Below are positions 16,666 through 25,210 of a stretch of 64,000 nt of DNA, in pieces. Below the pieces are notes generated by a model, which saw only the letters and a program-made list of their open reading frames with translations, searched no databases and was not told where the DNA came from. Within the stretch, counting starts at the first letter, position 1; each line of letters starts with the position of its first letter. The stretch is from Pseudalkalibacillus hwajinpoensis (GTDB lineage Bacteria; Bacillota; Bacilli; Bacillales; Guptibacillaceae). A program made the translations under genes and the position numbers. The stretch spans positions 1,364,001-1,428,000 of the forward strand of contig NZ_CP156674.1 of assembly GCF_039851965.1 (NCBI RefSeq). The letters are read 5' to 3'.

Positions 16666-18831
16666 TTAAGTCGATATCGAACTTTCAGTGGCTTGCTTTC
16701 TTGACAAGAAGTTCTTAGCCATAATGATAATGAAGATTATACCACCAATAACATCAGTGATAATACCAGGATAGATTAACAGCATTGCACCAATACCTGT
16801 TAATACCCTGAACCAGAATGGTAATGTTGTAAGGAAGTAACCTTCTGCAGTTACTGAAAGGAGAAAAACACCTATTAGCGATGTAACTGCAATGACCAGG
16901 ACATTCATAAACGTCGCATCCACCATGAGCATTTCGTGGGAAAAGACGAACATGAACGGGACGATAAAACCAGCTATTGCTAGCTTCATTGCCTGAAAGC
17001 CGGTTTTATTCGGATCTCCTCCACTAATTCCCGCCCCAGCGAAAGCAGCAAGCGCAACAGGAGGAGTAATGTTAGCAAATATACCGAAATAGAATACAAA
17101 CATATGAGCAACAAAAATGGCCGTTTCCGGAGAACCTGCAAGTTCTCTAAACAATGGTAATTGGAGCAAGATAGGCGCAGCCATTGTACTTGTAATAATA
17201 TAGGTCGGGATACTAGGAAGACCCATACCTAGGATGATGGAAGTAATCATCGCAAGGATAAGTGTAATAATCAATTGGATTAACGGACTATTTACCATCG
17301 AACCGATGCTTACAATACTGTTTGCAATTTCAAGTGCCACTCCTGTAAGTGAAGCGATCCCAACTACAATACCAACTGCACCACATGCAATCGCAACGGG
17401 AATTGTTGTTTTCGCGCCTTCCTCAAGCGCTTGAACACTATCCATAATACCTATTTCTTCAGCTTCAAGCTTAAGGATTCTTCTCCATACATTAATGATA
17501 AAAGGCAAGACGACAATTATCATTAGCTCCCACCAGTCGCCCCTTACATTAGGTAAAGAATTTCCTAATAATAAAGATGTGACTTGAGGCTGGAAGATTA
17601 AAAATATTCCTAACAGCATGATGAGCGGAAGCATTTTTCTAGAGGCAGAAATAATGACCGTTGCAATAATCGACCAGAAAGCTGCAAAGAAAGGCGTTTT
17701 TCCTGAAAATAATAGGTAAAGTAGAAAAAGCATAGGAATAATAAGGTGTCCCCGTTCAATCAATACATCTTTTACAGTAGGAAGCTCGCTCTTAGGTAAA
17801 CCTTTCAAACCTCTTTTGGCTGCCCTAAAATGCACCTGTAATAAAATACCGATATAAAATAGAACTGCAGGAATAATCCCCGCAAGAATTATTTTTGTAT
17901 ATGGAACATTCAAGTTCTCCGCCATAATAAAGGCAGCAGCTCCCATTATCGGCGGTAGAATTTGACCACCTACACTTGCCGCCGATTCGACAGCACCGGC
18001 AAAGTTACGGTGGTAGCCAATCTTCTTCATAAGAGGAATAGTAAATGCACCTGTCGTTACGACATTAGCTATAGCAGATCCATTAATCGATCCAAGGAAT
18101 CCGCTTGCTATTACAGCTACTTTTGCTGGACCACCTTTTGTATGCCCTGCAACCGCTAAAGCAAGATCATTAAAAAGCTGTCCCATTCCCGATCTACTTA
18201 AGAACGCTCCAAATAGAATAAAAAGGATAATATAGCTTGCAGATACTCCAATTGCTGTCCCGAGAATCCCTTCTGTTATGTAAACAAGTTGTGAAATAAT
18301 TTGTTTAGAAACACTCAGGATAACTTGCTCAGTTAGCTGGGGGTAAATCGAAAGCTTCACATAAAAGCCGTAAATGAGAAATGCGGTTCCAAGTAAAGTA
18401 AGCCCCCAACCTGTTATTCTTCTTGTTATGTCAAGTAAAAGTAAGATAATAACAATGCCAACAGTAAAATCCATTGAATTAATTTGACCGCCAGACTGAA
18501 TAATTCGTTCAGCTGTAAAAAGCATATAAATACCTACGGACATGGAAAGAATGAAAAGAAGATAATCGTAAATTGGTATACGTTTACCAGCATTCTTTTT
18601 CATAAATGGATATACTAAAAATCCCAACGCCATAAGGGTATAGAGATGAATACTCCGCTGTTGAATATCCACCAGTGAACCTGCATAAGACGTATAGAGA
18701 TGAAATAGGCCTAATCCTGCTGCTAATATAGTTACAACGTATTTCATCTTAGAATGCGGAATTGACCTTATACTACTTTCACGATCATAATCAGCTGCTT
18801 CTTTCTTATTTTTCTCTTCCAAAATCCTCAC
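16666..18831 (-). CDS. TRAP transporter fused permease (DctQM), TAXI type
   Basis: A 721-residue membrane protein combining the small (DctQ-like) and large (DctM-like) TRAP permease subunits. Some 16 hydrophobic segments are visible. Family stretches include GFLGSINGSAIANVVTTG, VGGQILPPIMGAAAFIMAE and LGMGLPSIPTYIITS, characteristic of TAXI-TRAP systems. It imports an organic anion, driven by an ion gradient, with the lipoprotein encoded upstream delivering substrate. The order binding protein - DUF1850 - permease is standard. Substrates of known members include glutamate and other dicarboxylates; here the DctSR neighbours suggest an organic acid. Confidence 0.92.
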   Translation of the reverse strand: MRILEEKNKKEAADYDRESSIRSIPHSKMKYVVTILAAGLGLFHLYTSYAGSLVDIQQRSIHLYTLMALGFLVYPFMKKNAGKRIPIYDYLLFILSMSVGIYMLFTAERIIQSGGQINSMDFTVGIVIILLLLDITRRITGWGLTLLGTAFLIYGFYVKLSIYPQLTEQVILSVSKQIISQLVYITEGILGTAIGVSASYIILFILFGAFLSRSGMGQLFNDLALAVAGHTKGGPAKVAVIASGFLGSINGSAIANVVTTGAFTIPLMKKIGYHRNFAGAVESAASVGGQILPPIMGAAAFIMAENLNVPYTKIILAGIIPAVLFYIGILLQVHFRAAKRGLKGLPKSELPTVKDVLIERGHLIIPMLFLLYLLFSGKTPFFAAFWSIIATVIISASRKMLPLIMLLGIFLIFQPQVTSLLLGNSLPNVRGDWWELMIIVVLPFIINVWRRILKLEAEEIGIMDSVQALEEGAKTTIPVAIACGAVGIVVGIASLTGVALEIANSIVSIGSMVNSPLIQLIITLILAMITSIILGMGLPSIPTYIITSTMAAPILLQLPLFRELAGSPETAIFVAHMFVFYFGIFANITPPVALAAFAGAGISGGDPNKTGFQAMKLAIAGFIVPFMFVFSHEMLMVDATFMNVLVIAVTSLIGVFLLSVTAEGYFLTTLPFWFRVLTGIGAMLLIYPGIITDVIGGIIFIIIMAKNFLSRKQATESSIST

Positions 18832-18832
18832 C

Positions 18833-19276
18833 TCATCTAACTTGTATTTTATATAGCAAAGCTTTAATCAGGTTAAGTTGTTTAACAGTCACATGATAAG
18901 AACTGTTTGCCTTAAGCTTGTCGCTTTGTCCATCTACCGTTATTCGGTGTTTCGTTGTGTTGCCAGTACGGAAATAAAGACTGTTTCCAATTACACGATT
19001 AATACCTGTCATGTACACCCAACCATTTTTGATAAAAGAATTGGTACCAGCATCACTTGGCACACCTGCTCCAAAGGTTTTAAACCGTGTATGAGTGAGA
19101 AGAATACCGGAATCGTTAAGTACAAAAAACTCCTCCCACTCTTCCTTTTCTACAGAATGTTCCCATTGAAGCGTAAAGTCTGATGCCCCTATATAAATGG
19201 CTTCATTGTTTTCCTTTCCTTCAATTATAAGAACTTGAATGGGGATTAATAACAAAGTGATACAAAGGACCGTAAT
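18833..19276 (-). CDS. DUF1850 protein of TAXI-TRAP operon
   Basis: A small protein with one N-terminal membrane helix (VLCITLLLIPIQVLI) and an extracytoplasmic DUF1850 domain: FTLQWEHSVEKEEWEEFF, FGAGVPSD and NGWVYMTGINR. It nearly always lies between TAXI binding protein and fused permease genes; its job is unknown. The start is uncertain. GTG 19276 (used here) lies just after an internal terminator and fits the usual N-terminal length. ATG 19357 has AGAGG at good spacing but overlaps the binding-protein gene and would place the terminator inside the coding region. The end is one base from the permease start, indicating coupling. Confidence 0.75.
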   Translation of the reverse strand: MTVLCITLLLIPIQVLIIEGKENNEAIYIGASDFTLQWEHSVEKEEWEEFFVLNDSGILLTHTRFKTFGAGVPSDAGTNSFIKNGWVYMTGINRVIGNSLYFRTGNTTKHRITVDGQSDKLKANSSYHVTVKQLNLIKALLYKIQVR

Positions 19277-19294
19277 CACAAAAACTATCTTTCT

Positions 19295-19330
19295 AAAAAC
19301 GGGAGCACCGATTCGATGCCCCCGTTTTTT
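19295..19330 (-). terminator. Internal terminator after the TAXI binding-protein gene
   Basis: On the minus strand AACGGGGGCA and TGCTCCCGTT flank TCGAATCGG and are followed by TTTTT. It lies immediately after the binding-protein stop codon. Partial termination here would make more binding protein than permease, a common device in binding-protein-dependent operons. Confidence 0.7.
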
Positions 19331-19331
19331 T

Positions 19332-20330
19332 CTATTCAAGTATGCCTTGTTCCTCATAAAATGCCTCTGCACCTGGATGAAGCGGAGCTATAAGACCTTT
19401 AGCGATCTCATCACGATCAAGCTGTTTCAAAACTCCTACCGCTACTTCATCTGAACCAAGATAATCATAATATCGTTTTGTTAGATCCTGTACCAATTCT
19501 TCTTCTAGATCAGCAGATACAATAATCATGTTTTGAATACCAACTGTTACAACTTCATTTTCAAGATTATATTTAGCTTCATCGCCAGCCGGAATTGTAT
19601 AATCTTTGTAGAAAGGGTACTTTTCCTTAAGAGCTTCAGCCGTATCTCCTTTAATTTCCACAAAAGTGATTTCATTTTGTTGCATTAGGTCAGTAATATT
19701 GCTGTTAGGTACACCTGAGGTGAAGAATGCTGCATCCAGATTACCATTTTTCATTTCTTGAACACTATCTGCATAGCCAGTGTGAGTTACTTTAGAAAGG
19801 TCGTCATAAGTTAAGTCTACGGCTTCAAGTACTTTTTGTGCACTTTGTTCAACCCCGGAACCTACTTTTCCAACACCTACTTTTTTCCCTTTCAAATCTT
19901 CTACCGTCTCAATCCCGCTATCTTTAGTTGCAACGATTTGAACAACATTAGGATACATGCCAGCTAGCGCCTTAATATCTACTTTCTTTCCTTCAAATTG
20001 CCCTTTACCTTCTACGGCATCATAAGCGACATCACTCATTACAATAGCCATTTGATTCAAGCCATCTTGGATGTTTTGAATATTTGCTACCGAAGCTCCT
20101 GTTGATTCTACTGTAATATTCCCAACAGACTCACTCTGTTCGAAAATAGGTTTAAGCGCTCCTCCAATTGGATAGTAAGACCCTGATGTTCCGCCTGTGC
20201 CAAATACGAGTGATTGTGAAGAACCTGAAGAATCCTCACTACTATTTCCACCTGCTGAATTTCCTCCCCCGCAGGCTGAAAGAATCATAGCAAGTGCAAG
20301 CATTAGGGTAACAAGTACTTTTGATTTCAA
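19332..20330 (-). CDS. TAXI family TRAP solute-binding lipoprotein
   Basis: A 332-residue substrate-binding protein with a lipoprotein signal: MKSKVLVTLMLALAMILSAC, lipobox LSAC with Cys20, then a Gly/Ser-rich linker. The mature part has the TAXI family blocks LVFGTGGTSGSYYPIGGAL, TGASVANIQNIQDGLNQMA and KVGVGKVGSGVEQSA. It captures an anionic solute outside the membrane and hands it to the fused permease encoded downstream. Start ATG 20330 follows AGGAG. Its promoter lies in the 120 bases up to dctR and is presumably the target of the DctR regulator. Confidence 0.92.
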   Translation of the reverse strand: MKSKVLVTLMLALAMILSACGGGNSAGGNSSEDSSGSSQSLVFGTGGTSGSYYPIGGALKPIFEQSESVGNITVESTGASVANIQNIQDGLNQMAIVMSDVAYDAVEGKGQFEGKKVDIKALAGMYPNVVQIVATKDSGIETVEDLKGKKVGVGKVGSGVEQSAQKVLEAVDLTYDDLSKVTHTGYADSVQEMKNGNLDAAFFTSGVPNSNITDLMQQNEITFVEIKGDTAEALKEKYPFYKDYTIPAGDEAKYNLENEVVTVGIQNMIIVSADLEEELVQDLTKRYYDYLGSDEVAVGVLKQLDRDEIAKGLIAPLHPGAEAFYEEQGILE

Positions 20331-20436
20331 ATTAATCTCCTCCGCTTCATTGTTTGCTAGTTTGATGTTAACGCTTACAATTATTATTTTAAATATTTAG
20401 AACATATTGGACTTTTTGGTCTTTTTGGTCAATAAA

Positions 20437-20470
20437 AAGAGCCCTTCTTTTATTTAGAAGAACTCTTCCA
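20437..20470 (-). terminator. Terminator overlapping the end of dctR
   Basis: On the minus strand AAGAGTTCTTCT and AGAAGGGCTCTT pair imperfectly and are followed by TTTTTATTG, closing the dctS-dctR transcript. Confidence 0.6.
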
Positions 20471-21151
20471 CAATGAATAGCGGTTGAGCGGTCTCCCCAC
20501 CCCTCCGTATTGAATATTCAGGTGGACTTTCCCTGTTTTTTGAAGGTTATCGAGGTATCTTCTCGCTGTCACTCTTGCAATTCCTAGCCCATCCGCTGCT
20601 TCTTCAGCAGAAAGTGGCTGCGCCTGCTTTTCCATATAATGAATGATTTGTTTCATTGTCTGATGATTTAATCCTTTTGGCAACTGAGCACTTACTGACA
20701 TATCTATTTCACTTTGAACTGAAGAACCATTCAACTGATCGAGCTCTTCTTGGGACAGTTTTCCACTCGCACTTAATCTGGATTTATATAGTAGAAATTC
20801 TCGTAATGCTTGATGGAGTCTTTCGAATTTAAATGGTTTAATAATATAATCTCGCGCGCCATGGTGTAGCATCGTTTGGATAGTTTCGCGATCATTTGCA
20901 GCTGTTATCGCAATCACTTCCACATTTAAACCTTCTCTTCTAATTAACTTTAATGTTTGAATACCGTTTTTTTCAGGCATGTAAACATCTAGAATAATTA
21001 GGTCGGGTTTAAGCTTCTTTGCAAGTACAATTCCCTCTTCTCCTGTATTCCCAACTCCTATAACTTGAAAACCATCAACTCGTTCGATAAATTGACGATT
21101 CACTTCCTGAACCATTGGGTCGTCTTCAATTAATAAAACGTTGATCTTCAA
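20450..21151 (-). CDS. dctR: Response regulator, CitB/DctR family
   Basis: A 233-residue two-domain regulator. The receiver begins KINVLLIEDDPMVQE, has the phosphoacceptor Asp in DLIILDVYMPEKNG and the conserved Lys in DYIIKPFKF. The C-terminal part has the winged helix typical of CitB-type regulators: LSAEEAADGLGIARVTARRY. TTG 21151 is the likely start because GGAGG lies nine bases upstream and the receiver begins at once; the coding sequences of dctS and dctR overlap by 26 bases. In B. subtilis DctR activates dctP; here the likely target is the neighbouring TAXI-TRAP operon. Confidence 0.88.
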   Translation of the reverse strand: MKINVLLIEDDPMVQEVNRQFIERVDGFQVIGVGNTGEEGIVLAKKLKPDLIILDVYMPEKNGIQTLKLIRREGLNVEVIAITAANDRETIQTMLHHGARDYIIKPFKFERLHQALREFLLYKSRLSASGKLSQEELDQLNGSSVQSEIDMSVSAQLPKGLNHQTMKQIIHYMEKQAQPLSAEEAADGLGIARVTARRYLDNLQKTGKVHLNIQYGGVGRPLNRYSLWKSSSK

Positions 21152-22748
21152 GCCTCTCATCCTCCCCATCCTTCATCGGTAAAACTAGCTCTATACTCGT
21201 TCCTTCTCCTTCATGAGAAGTTAAATAAATTTCTCCTTTTCCTTTTTCAATCGTTCGCTTTATAAGATATAGCCCAAGTCCACTACCTTGACTTCCTTTC
21301 GTAGTAAAACCTCTAGTTAACACTCTATCCTGAATTGCCATTGGAATTCCGCAACCATTATCTTCAGCAGTAATGACAAACTCACCCTCATATTCGATTA
21401 AACTAATTTCAATTATTCTCTCTTTACGTTCCAGGCCTTTAAATGAATGAAACGCATTTTCAATTAAATTCCCAATTACAAGTACAATATCATGGCTATC
21501 TATTAATTGTGGAGCCCTTTCCATTCTACTGTTTTGATTTATTGAAAGCTCAATTCCTAATTCTTTTGCTCTTTTCATTTTACTGATGAGCAATCCCGAA
21601 ATGCGGTAATCTTTAACGTTCTTGCTTAAAAATCCTGAAAGCTCTTCATCTTTTTGAGAAACATCAAAAACATAATTTAACGCCTTTTCTTTTTGATCAA
21701 GTTGAATTAGGCCAGCAATAGTATGTAGGCGATTCATAGATTCATGATTTTGAACCCTTAAAGCTTCAACAAAATTTTTGACTCCAGTTAATTCTTCCGC
21801 CATCTGCGCAACTTCTGTGCGATCCTGAAAAACCGAAACTGTCCCTACTATTTCCTCTCCAACAGATATTGGTACTCGGCTGATCATTAGCACCTTTCTT
21901 CCGGATGTAACTTCTTCTCTATCAAGAGCTTGCTCTCCTGTCAGAACCTCTTTAAGCTTAGAATTGCTTAATACTTCATCAATAGACATGTCTATCACAT
22001 CATCTATAATATCTAGAATGTGTTTTGCCTTATCATTAAAAATCATAATCTTCCCCTGCAAATCAACAGCTATTACACCTTCATTCATTGCTTGGAAAGT
22101 GGCTGTTCGCTCCATTAGGAGTCTGGAAATTTCATAAGGTTCTAGTTGGAATGTTTCTTTCTTAATTTGTCTTGCAAGAAGCCAGGAGCCGATCATCCCA
22201 AACCCTAAAGCTAGGAAAGCAATAAGGATAAGTTCTGATTTAATACTTAGAATGACGCTTGCTATACCCGGGAGCATATTCCCAACAACAACTACACCAA
22301 TTTGTTCATGCTTTTTATTCATAATGGGGACAAACGAGCGTATGGCTACACCCATTTCTCCTTTCGCTTTTGAAACATAACTATGTTCTGCAAAAGCCGC
22401 TCCTTCGTCTTTCCCAGCTGAAACAGTTCCTAGTTTCTCTTCGACAGGGTGTGAGTAACGGATCCGATTAGCATCTAAAACAACAATGTAATCCGCTCCA
22501 TTAACTGTCCGAATTTGATTAACAATCGGATTAATTTGATACCATCCTTCACTTTCAACTAGGGACTGTTGGACTTCAGGGAGATTCGCAACAATTCTCC
22601 CCGTACTTAATCCCTTTTCACCCAATTTATTTTCATTCTCTTCGTAAATTTTCCCTGTCGCAATGATTCCAGCAATGATGATTGAAAAGAGTACAACACC
22701 GAACGATAGAATCATAATCTTTGCTTTAATTGGTACTCTGCGTGCCAT
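21126..22748 (-). CDS. dctS: Sensor histidine kinase, CitA/DcuS/DctS family
   Basis: A 540-residue membrane kinase. Two membrane helices (about 12-32 and 175-195) flank an extracytoplasmic Cache-like sensor with the motif IRYSHPVEEKLG seen in citrate and dicarboxylate sensors. A PAS domain (about 215-310) and the phosphoacceptor region QNHESMNRLHTIAGLIQL follow, then the ATPase with N box VIGNLIENAFHS and G box GSQGSGLGLYL. It overlaps dctR and is divergent from dctB. In B. subtilis the DctB binding protein interacts with the DctS sensor; the same trio is conserved here. Confidence 0.9.
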   Translation of the reverse strand: MARRVPIKAKIMILSFGVVLFSIIIAGIIATGKIYEENENKLGEKGLSTGRIVANLPEVQQSLVESEGWYQINPIVNQIRTVNGADYIVVLDANRIRYSHPVEEKLGTVSAGKDEGAAFAEHSYVSKAKGEMGVAIRSFVPIMNKKHEQIGVVVVGNMLPGIASVILSIKSELILIAFLALGFGMIGSWLLARQIKKETFQLEPYEISRLLMERTATFQAMNEGVIAVDLQGKIMIFNDKAKHILDIIDDVIDMSIDEVLSNSKLKEVLTGEQALDREEVTSGRKVLMISRVPISVGEEIVGTVSVFQDRTEVAQMAEELTGVKNFVEALRVQNHESMNRLHTIAGLIQLDQKEKALNYVFDVSQKDEELSGFLSKNVKDYRISGLLISKMKRAKELGIELSINQNSRMERAPQLIDSHDIVLVIGNLIENAFHSFKGLERKERIIEISLIEYEGEFVITAEDNGCGIPMAIQDRVLTRGFTTKGSQGSGLGLYLIKRTIEKGKGEIYLTSHEGEGTSIELVLPMKDGEDERLEDQRFIN

Positions 22749-22869
22749 TGAAGTTACATCCTTCCATCATTCGTTAATCAATCACTAGATCTTGTATTCA
22801 AATACACTTATTATCGTACAGTAAATGTAAAATGATTGCCTTTTGACGTTATAAACTATGATAAACTAT

Positions 22870-22883
22870 TGGAAACGCTTACG
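22870..22883 (+). promoter_or_regulatory. Candidate CcpA cre site before dctB
   Basis: TGGAAACGCTTACG matches the cre consensus TGWAARCGYTWNCW at 12 of 14 positions and lies 15 bases before the dctB start codon. Catabolite repression of dicarboxylate uptake genes is known in B. subtilis; the site here is inferred by pattern only. Confidence 0.45.
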
Positions 22884-22897
22884 GAATAGGGGAGCCT

Positions 22898-23959
22898 ATG
22901 AAAACAATAGTAATTATTTCTTCATTCATTCTTGCCGGAGTTTTAACGGCTCTCTTCTTTGGTTTTAACCTTGCAAGTGGTACTTCACCAATTGAATATG
23001 ACGATGACCAGGAAGGGATAAGTGAACAGGTAATCATTCGGTTTAGTCATGTAGCGGCTGAAAACACCCCGAAGGGCATGGCAGCTCGTTATTTTGCAAA
23101 ATCAGTTCAAGCAAAAACAAATAATGAAATCCAAGTGGAAATCTACTCAAATGCAGAGCTCTTTCAGGATCAAAATGAATGGGAAGCTCTAACAGATGGA
23201 AAAGTTGAAATGATTGCACCTGCTACTGCAAAATTATCCACGCTTTTTCCTAACTGGCAAGTGTTAGACCTCCCTTATGCTTTTCCAAATAATAAAGCTG
23301 TCCAGGAAGCTTATGAAGGGAAGATTGGAGAGAAGTTATTAAACGATCTTTCTCAATCAAAAGGAGAGGGTCTTGGTTTCTGGTATAACGGTTTCAAACA
23401 GTTCACTAATGATAAACGTCCAATCATAGAACCTGAAGATATGGATCAGTTACATTTCCGAACTATGCCTGGTCCCATTATCGAAGCTCAGTTTGAGGCT
23501 GTAAATGCAAGCACAAGTGAACTTTCATTCAATAAAACATATCAAAACCTTGAGGTGGACTTTGTTGATGGACAGGAAAACACCGCCTCAAATATTTACT
23601 CAAAAAAATTTTATGAAGAACAACAGTTTATGACCATTAGCAATCATGCCTATTTAGGCTATGCAGTCATCATTAATGAACAATTCTGGAACAAGCTTTC
23701 TGAGTCACACCAAAAAACAATAACAACATCAATGGAAGAAACAACTGATTGGATTCGAAGACATTCGATTGAGATTAACGATAGCCATATTAGAGAACTG
23801 AAACGAACTTCTGATATAAAAATCGATGTACTAACAAACGAACAGAAAAAGAAATGGAAAAAAAGATTTATGCCCGTTTATATTCATGCGGAAAAGTCAA
23901 TTTCTCCATCTCTCTTAAAAGAAATCAAGCGAATTCAAGAGCACTATTCTTCACCATAA
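22898..23959 (+). CDS. dctB: DctP-type binding protein, DctB sensory partner
   Basis: A 353-residue extracytoplasmic binding protein of the DctP/TRAP family, with an N-terminal signal or anchor segment (about 3-27) and no lipobox Cys. Family blocks are IRFSHVAAENTPKGMAA, VEIYSNAELFQDQNEWEAL and the anion-binding arginine region LHFRTMPGPI. It has no matching DctQ/DctM permease beside it; its neighbours are the divergent dctS-dctR genes, the arrangement of B. subtilis dctB, whose product acts as a co-sensor for DctS. The start ATG 22898 follows AGGGGAG. It is followed after 16 bases by a DUF3870 gene. Confidence 0.85.
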   Translation: MKTIVIISSFILAGVLTALFFGFNLASGTSPIEYDDDQEGISEQVIIRFSHVAAENTPKGMAARYFAKSVQAKTNNEIQVEIYSNAELFQDQNEWEALTDGKVEMIAPATAKLSTLFPNWQVLDLPYAFPNNKAVQEAYEGKIGEKLLNDLSQSKGEGLGFWYNGFKQFTNDKRPIIEPEDMDQLHFRTMPGPIIEAQFEAVNASTSELSFNKTYQNLEVDFVDGQENTASNIYSKKFYEEQQFMTISNHAYLGYAVIINEQFWNKLSESHQKTITTSMEETTDWIRRHSIEINDSHIRELKRTSDIKIDVLTNEQKKKWKKRFMPVYIHAEKSISPSLLKEIKRIQEHYSSP

Positions 23960-23975
23960 TTAGGAGGTCGTACTA

Positions 23976-24296
23976 ATGAACACTATTTTCGTCGCTGGCC
24001 ATTCAAAACTACCAACTGGAATGGCCGCAAACAACATATCTGATACGCTAACCCTTACCCTTGAGATTGACAAAAAGTACGGCGTGATTGTCGATGCTTC
24101 ATGTACACTCGCAACTGAGCATAGTAAACAATTCGTTAAACAGCTGTTGAAAGGCTTCAGTCTTAAAGATGGTGTGAACGAACCACTTCATCAACTTAAG
24201 GAAGGCTACCTCGGTAAAGCTGGGAATGCTTTAGCTGCCGCTCTTAAAGATGCTCATAAACAATATGACATGCATCCAGAGCCTCTACGCAACTAA
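23976..24296 (+). CDS. DUF3870 protein
   Basis: A 106-residue cytoplasmic protein of the DUF3870 family. Recognisable features are the N-terminal FVAGHSKLPTGMAA, the central VIVDASCTLATEHSKQFV and the C-terminal block GYLGKAGNALAAALKDAHKQY. Function is unknown; members often lie near transport or amino-acid catabolism genes. The start ATG 23976 has TAGGAGG eight bases upstream, and the gene is probably co-transcribed with dctB. A strong terminator follows directly. Confidence 0.82.
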   Translation: MNTIFVAGHSKLPTGMAANNISDTLTLTLEIDKKYGVIVDASCTLATEHSKQFVKQLLKGFSLKDGVNEPLHQLKEGYLGKAGNALAAALKDAHKQYDMHPEPLRN

Positions 24297-24298
24297 AT

Positions 24299-24340
24299 AG
24301 GCAGAGGGCAAATCAGAGGATTTGCCCTCTGCCTCTTCTA
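24299..24340 (+). terminator. Terminator after dctB-DUF3870
   Basis: AGGCAGAGGGCAAATC and GATTTGCCCTCTGCCT form a perfect 16-bp stem with an AGAG loop, between convergent genes. Confidence 0.85.
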
Positions 24341-24350
24341 ATCTACTTTA

Positions 24351-25115
24351 TCAGTTTTCATCCATCAAGAATGTCATCACTTTTTCAACTCTGTCGCTGA
24401 ATGATTCATACTTGTGTTCTCCATTCTCAACCACATTAAATTCAATGCAATCCAGCTTCTCTTTTAATAAGCGATAGATTCGTTCATTTGAATCATAGAA
24501 CGCTTGATTAATTCGACCATCACTCGATTCAGATGTACCACAATCAAGATATAGACGATCAATAGTTGATAAATTTGATAACCCGATGAACTTCTCTAAT
24601 TCTTCTTGATTACGGAAAAATCCTGATGATATGCCTGCTCCTCTACTGAAAACACTCGGGTATCGACATAAAGCATACGTCGTAATTAGTCCTCCTAGCG
24701 AGATTCCTGCCATATAATTCGATTCTTTACGAGTGCGGTATGTGTCATCAATATACTCCTTTAAATCCTTAGCAATAAAGTCAATATATTCCCGCCCTTT
24801 CGCATCTAGAGATTCGCTTCTCCCTGTTAGCTTCTCGCTCAGTTCACCCGGTGGCCAGAGACGATATTCCACCATTCGATTAGCGCCAGAATCAATGGCA
24901 ACGACAATAAGCTGCACTTTATTGCGATCAAGATAGTCTTTAAGACGCAAAGATCTTCCTCCAACCGCTCCTTCATCATCAAACACATTTTGTCCGTCGT
25001 GCATATAGAGAACTGGATAAATAGCACTCGTTTGATCGTACGTATCAGGTAAGTAAATTCTGATCATTCGCTCCTCATTAAACGCTGGTATAAAATAACT
25101 TGTTTTAAAAAGCAC
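24351..25115 (-). CDS. Alpha/beta hydrolase, esterase D/enterochelin-esterase type
   Basis: A 254-residue putative esterase. Visible are VLYMHDGQNVFDD (oxyanion region), the nucleophile elbow AGISLGGLITTY with Ser in G-x-S-x-G, and a C-terminal GEHKYESF with the likely catalytic His. Proteins of this type (Esterase family PF00756) hydrolyse siderophore or other esters; no siderophore gene is nearby. Start choice: GTG 25115 has GGAGG eight bases upstream, while ATG 25121 is only two bases away and GTG 25130 lies before the site. Confidence 0.85.
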   Translation of the reverse strand: MLFKTSYFIPAFNEERMIRIYLPDTYDQTSAIYPVLYMHDGQNVFDDEGAVGGRSLRLKDYLDRNKVQLIVVAIDSGANRMVEYRLWPPGELSEKLTGRSESLDAKGREYIDFIAKDLKEYIDDTYRTRKESNYMAGISLGGLITTYALCRYPSVFSRGAGISSGFFRNQEELEKFIGLSNLSTIDRLYLDCGTSESSDGRINQAFYDSNERIYRLLKEKLDCIEFNVVENGEHKYESFSDRVEKVMTFLMDEN

Positions 25116-25177
25116 CTTCATCTCCTCCACTCAATAGGTAAAGTTATAGCAAAATCAACCTGCTCCTTCTCAAAAAA

Positions 25178-25210
25178 AGTAAACCGCCGAGTATACCCGG
25201 CGATTTACTT
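25178..25210 (-). terminator. Terminator of glaH-lhgO
   Basis: On the minus strand AGTAAATCGCCG and CGGCGGTTTACT pair around a GGTATACT loop and are followed by TTTTTTTGAG. The stem overlaps the sequence just past the lhgO stop. Confidence 0.8.

Noticed and set aside
22898..23959. DctB as the binding protein of a complete DctP-DctQ-DctM transporter
   Set aside because: No DctQ or DctM genes are adjacent; the only TRAP permease nearby is a TAXI-type fusion with its own lipoprotein.
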